From contig NZ_LGQW01000015.1 of assembly GCF_003116035.1 (NCBI RefSeq), positions 2,942,320 to 2,987,594 of the forward strand: a stretch of 45,275 nucleotides of DNA. Reading direction: 5' to 3'. This stretch comes from Azospirillum sp. TSH64 (GTDB lineage: Bacteria > Pseudomonadota > Alphaproteobacteria > Azospirillales > Azospirillaceae). Below, one piece after another: positions 43,358 to 45,275 of this stretch (the first letter of the stretch is position 1; each line of letters begins with the position of its first letter). The position numbers and the translations under genes are program-made. The notes under the pieces were generated by a model. That model was not told where the DNA came from, ran no database searches, and saw only the letters and a program-made list of their open reading frames with translations.

Positions 43358-44371
43358 ATGGAGGCCCTGCAGCTCGGCCTGCCGGCGATCGCCGTCATCG
43401 TTCTGGTGGCGCTCGCCTTCGACTTCATCAACGGCCTGCACGACGCGGCGAACTCCATCGCCACCGTGGTGTCGACCCGCGTGCTGTCGCCCAAGCTGGC
43501 CGTCCTGTGGGCGGCCTTCTTCAACTTCATCGCCTTCCTGTTCTTCGGCCTGCATGTCGCCACCACCATCGGCACCGGGCTGGTCGATCCGCTGGTGATG
43601 GACCCGGCGGTGATCCTGGCGGCGCTGATCGGCGCCATCGGCTGGAACCTGATCACCTGGTATCTCGGGCTGCCGTCCTCGTCGTCGCATGCGCTGGTCG
43701 GCGGCATCGCCGGGGCGGGCATCGCCAAGGCCGGCTTCGGCGCCATCATCGCCAGCGGCTTCACCAAGACGGCGGTCGCCATCGTGCTGTCGCCGGGCAT
43801 CGGCCTCTTGCTGGCGCTGCTCCTGATGCTGGTGCTGTCCTGGGCGCTGCGCCGGGCCGCCCCCTTCGCGGTCGACCGCCAGTTCCGGCACTGGCAGCTG
43901 GTTTCGGCGGCGCTGTACAGCCTGGGCCATGGCGGCAACGACGCGCAGAAGACGATGGGCATCATCGCCGTCCTGCTGTTCAGCCAGGGCATGCTGGGCG
44001 ACACCTTCCACGTGCCCTTCTGGGTGATCATCGCCTGCCAGCTGGCGATGGGGCTGGGCACCATGATGGGCGGCTGGCGCATCGTCCGCACCATGGGGTC
44101 GCGCATCACCGACCTGAAGCCCTACCAGGGCTTCTGCGCCGAGACGGCGGGCGCCATAACCCTGTTCGGCGCGACGTGGCTGGGCATCCCGGTTTCTACC
44201 ACCCACACCATCACCGGCGCCATCGTCGGCGTCGGCTCCGCCCGCCGCACCTCGGCGGTGCGCTGGGGGCTGGCGGGCCGAATCGTCTGGGCCTGGGTGC
44301 TGACGATTCCCGCCTCCGGCATCGTCGCCTGGCTGTCCTACCTGCTGGTGGCGAGCGTCCTGCACCCGTAA
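43358..44371 (+). CDS. pit: Low-affinity inorganic phosphate transporter (Pit)
   Basis: Pit imports metal-phosphate complexes by proton symport and serves when phosphate is plentiful. The 337-residue membrane protein has the paired PiT signatures: DFINGLHDAANSIATVVSTR in the first half and GHGGNDAQKTMGIIAVLL in the second, each with the conserved N-D or H-D pair. WYLGLPSSSSHALVGG and GIPVSTTHTITGAIVGVG are the matching P-S-S/S-T-T-H motifs of the inverted repeat. About ten helices are present. It is co-transcribed with the DUF47 gene. Length is near that of rhizobial Pit proteins and shorter than E. coli PitA. Confidence 0.95.
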   Translation: MEALQLGLPAIAVIVLVALAFDFINGLHDAANSIATVVSTRVLSPKLAVLWAAFFNFIAFLFFGLHVATTIGTGLVDPLVMDPAVILAALIGAIGWNLITWYLGLPSSSSHALVGGIAGAGIAKAGFGAIIASGFTKTAVAIVLSPGIGLLLALLLMLVLSWALRRAAPFAVDRQFRHWQLVSAALYSLGHGGNDAQKTMGIIAVLLFSQGMLGDTFHVPFWVIIACQLAMGLGTMMGGWRIVRTMGSRITDLKPYQGFCAETAGAITLFGATWLGIPVSTTHTITGAIVGVGSARRTSAVRWGLAGRIVWAWVLTIPASGIVAWLSYLLVASVLHP

Positions 44372-44514
44372 GGGCCTCGATTTGGGGGGAGAACACCCTG
44401 TGAACGAGGGGGCGGATACCAGTACGATCGGATAAGCCCTTCGTGACGCAGCCCGCCCTTGACCCGCAAGGGCGGGAACGGCAGGATCGGTCCGGTGGAG
44501 ACAGGATACCGGTC

Positions 44515-44820
44515 ATGCCGCATATCGAACGCACCGACCAAGGTGAGCAGTATGTGCTTCCCGGCACCGAACGCCGGACGGTCCCAGGCTTGCCTTATGC
44601 GGCGGAAGCCGACGGCCAGCTGACCCTGCATTTCTACGCCCCACCCGAGAAGACCGAGCGCCGTCCACGCCCGGCCTCGGCGCGCGCGCTCTCCGCCACG
44701 CCCCTGCCCATGGCGCCGCTGCCCGCCAGCCAGGCGGAGCCGGTCGTGACCGACGCCACGCCGCAAAGCCTGTTCGGCCGGCGTCTCGCCCATTTCCCCA
44801 GGGTGTTCGAGCAGCCCTGA
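44515..44820 (+). CDS. Small proline-rich protein of unknown function
   Basis: This 101-residue protein is unrecognised. Its N-terminal half (MPHIERTDQGEQYVLPGTERRTVPGLPYAAEADGQLTLHFYAPP, given in part) looks like a short beta domain; the rest is Pro/Ala/Arg-rich and disordered. AGGA lies 8 bases before the ATG at 44515; a GTG at 44443 would add 24 residues without clear support. It stands alone between pit and the receiver gene. A real gene is plausible from the start context but not certain. Confidence 0.5.
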   Translation: MPHIERTDQGEQYVLPGTERRTVPGLPYAAEADGQLTLHFYAPPEKTERRPRPASARALSATPLPMAPLPASQAEPVVTDATPQSLFGRRLAHFPRVFEQP

Positions 44821-44839
44821 CCCGGCTTCAGGCGGGCCT

Positions 44840-45275
44840 TCAGGCGGCGCCGGTGCGGCTGCGCCCGGCGGCCAGCGTGCGGGCGACCTGACGCAGCAGC
44901 AGGTCGCGCTCATAGGGCTTGCCGATGTGCCCGTTCATGCCGGCCTCGTAGCAGTCGCGCCGCTCCTCGTCCGACGAACCGGCGGTCAGCGCCAGGATCG
45001 GCAGGTCGCCCAGCGGCGGCGGCATGGCGCGGATGATCCGGCTCGCCTCCAGCCCGTCCATCTCCGGCATCTGCACGTCCATCAGCACGAGGTCGTAATC
45101 GCCGGCCTTCACCGCTTCCACCGCCGCGGCGCCATCGGCCACCAGATCGATGCGGTAGCCGCTGTCCTTGAACAGCGCCGCCAGCAGTTCGCGGTTGATC
45201 GACAGATCCTCGGCGATCAGCAGGCGCGGCGGTCCGGCGGGATGGGGCAGGGGGGTGGGGTGGGGTGGGGTAAGC
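44840..45275 (-). CDS. Receiver domain of a response regulator or hybrid kinase (partial, 5' end outside window)
   Basis: The frame is open to the window edge, so only the C-terminal 144 or so residues are seen. They form a complete CheY-like receiver: [14 protein letters not shown] with the acidic pair, phospho-acceptor Asp in [29 protein letters not shown] with the conserved Thr, and [14 protein letters not shown] with the Lys. A Pro/His-rich linker ([16 protein letters not shown]) precedes it, encoded by the G-run at the edge. Such a linker and the [10 protein letters not shown] pattern are typical of the receiver at the end of a hybrid histidine kinase. An internal GTG at 45142 is not a likely start. 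Confidence 0.85.
   Translation of the reverse strand, partial: LTPPHPTPLPHPAGPPRLLIAEDLSINRELLAALFKDSGYRIDLVADGAAAVEAVKAGDYDLVLMDVQMPEMDGLEASRIIRAMPPPLGDLPILALTAGSSDEERRDCYEAGMNGHIGKPYERDLLLRQVARTLAAGRSRTGAA

Noticed and set aside
45240..45275. GGGGT repeats at the window end as a G-quadruplex or telomere-like repeat
   Set aside because: They are explained as the Pro/His-rich linker codons of the receiver gene on the minus strand.

Overview
The window is high-GC DNA (about 67-70% in most genes) with short intergenic gaps. Its gene content fits a free-living alphaproteobacterium of the Rhodospirillales, most like Azospirillum. The grounds are an aapJQMP general amino-acid transporter, many chemoreceptors, a RamB-type regulator divergent from isocitrate lyase, OxyR divergent from ahpC/ahpF, a pit operon preceded by a DUF47 protein, and dispersed CCCTCTCCCC palindromes. 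The genus is an inference from gene content, not from a marker gene. No rRNA, tRNA, CRISPR array, prophage or intact insertion sequence was seen.

Layout. 1-5126: a promoter with repeated GTGCGA sites, then a five-gene branched-chain-type (HAAT) ABC operon: binding protein, LivH, LivM, LivG, LivF. 5136-15302: an amino-acid uptake and sensing block. On the minus strand lie aapJ-aapQ-aapM-aapP and an OmpR-type response regulator with a terminator behind it, then a chemoreceptor followed by an orphan AapJ-like binding protein. A DUF4118/HisKA_2 histidine kinase is divergent from aapJ. 15414-25653: a HTH protein with a Pro/Ala/Lys tail, an MFS exporter, a 627-residue FHA protein divergent from a DacB-type carboxypeptidase, CheD, an EEP-family hydrolase, an SDR/NTF2-like pair divergent from a LysR regulator, and a small unknown protein. 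25727-29461: peroxide defence (ahpC, ahpF, divergent oxyR). 29562-32232: a prephenate dehydrogenase-family gene and a second chemoreceptor.

32324-34567 is the most irregular part. An AT-rich glycosyltransferase-like gene lies between two copies of the same flanking sequence. One copy holds a complete DJ-1/PfpI-like gene with its terminator. The other is a remnant that keeps only the last 31 codons, has no terminator, and is fused to the upstream flank. The complete protein also lacks the family's nucleophilic cysteine.

34906-45275: aceA and its divergent RamB-type regulator with a cluster of TGTAAA sites between them, fpr with an FNR/FixK-like box, a methyltransferase, a membrane-anchored GH17 protein, a secreted unknown protein, a DUF47-pit phosphate operon behind a three-half-site Pho box, a small unknown protein, and the 3' end of a receiver-domain gene cut by the window edge.

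How it fits together: most genes serve nutrient scavenging and environmental sensing (amino acids, C2 carbon, phosphate, peroxide, chemotaxis). No complete new defence or mobile system is visible. The least explained items are the 32.3-34.6 kb islet, the binding protein/chemoreceptor pair next to aap, the FHA protein, and several regulatory repeat arrays.
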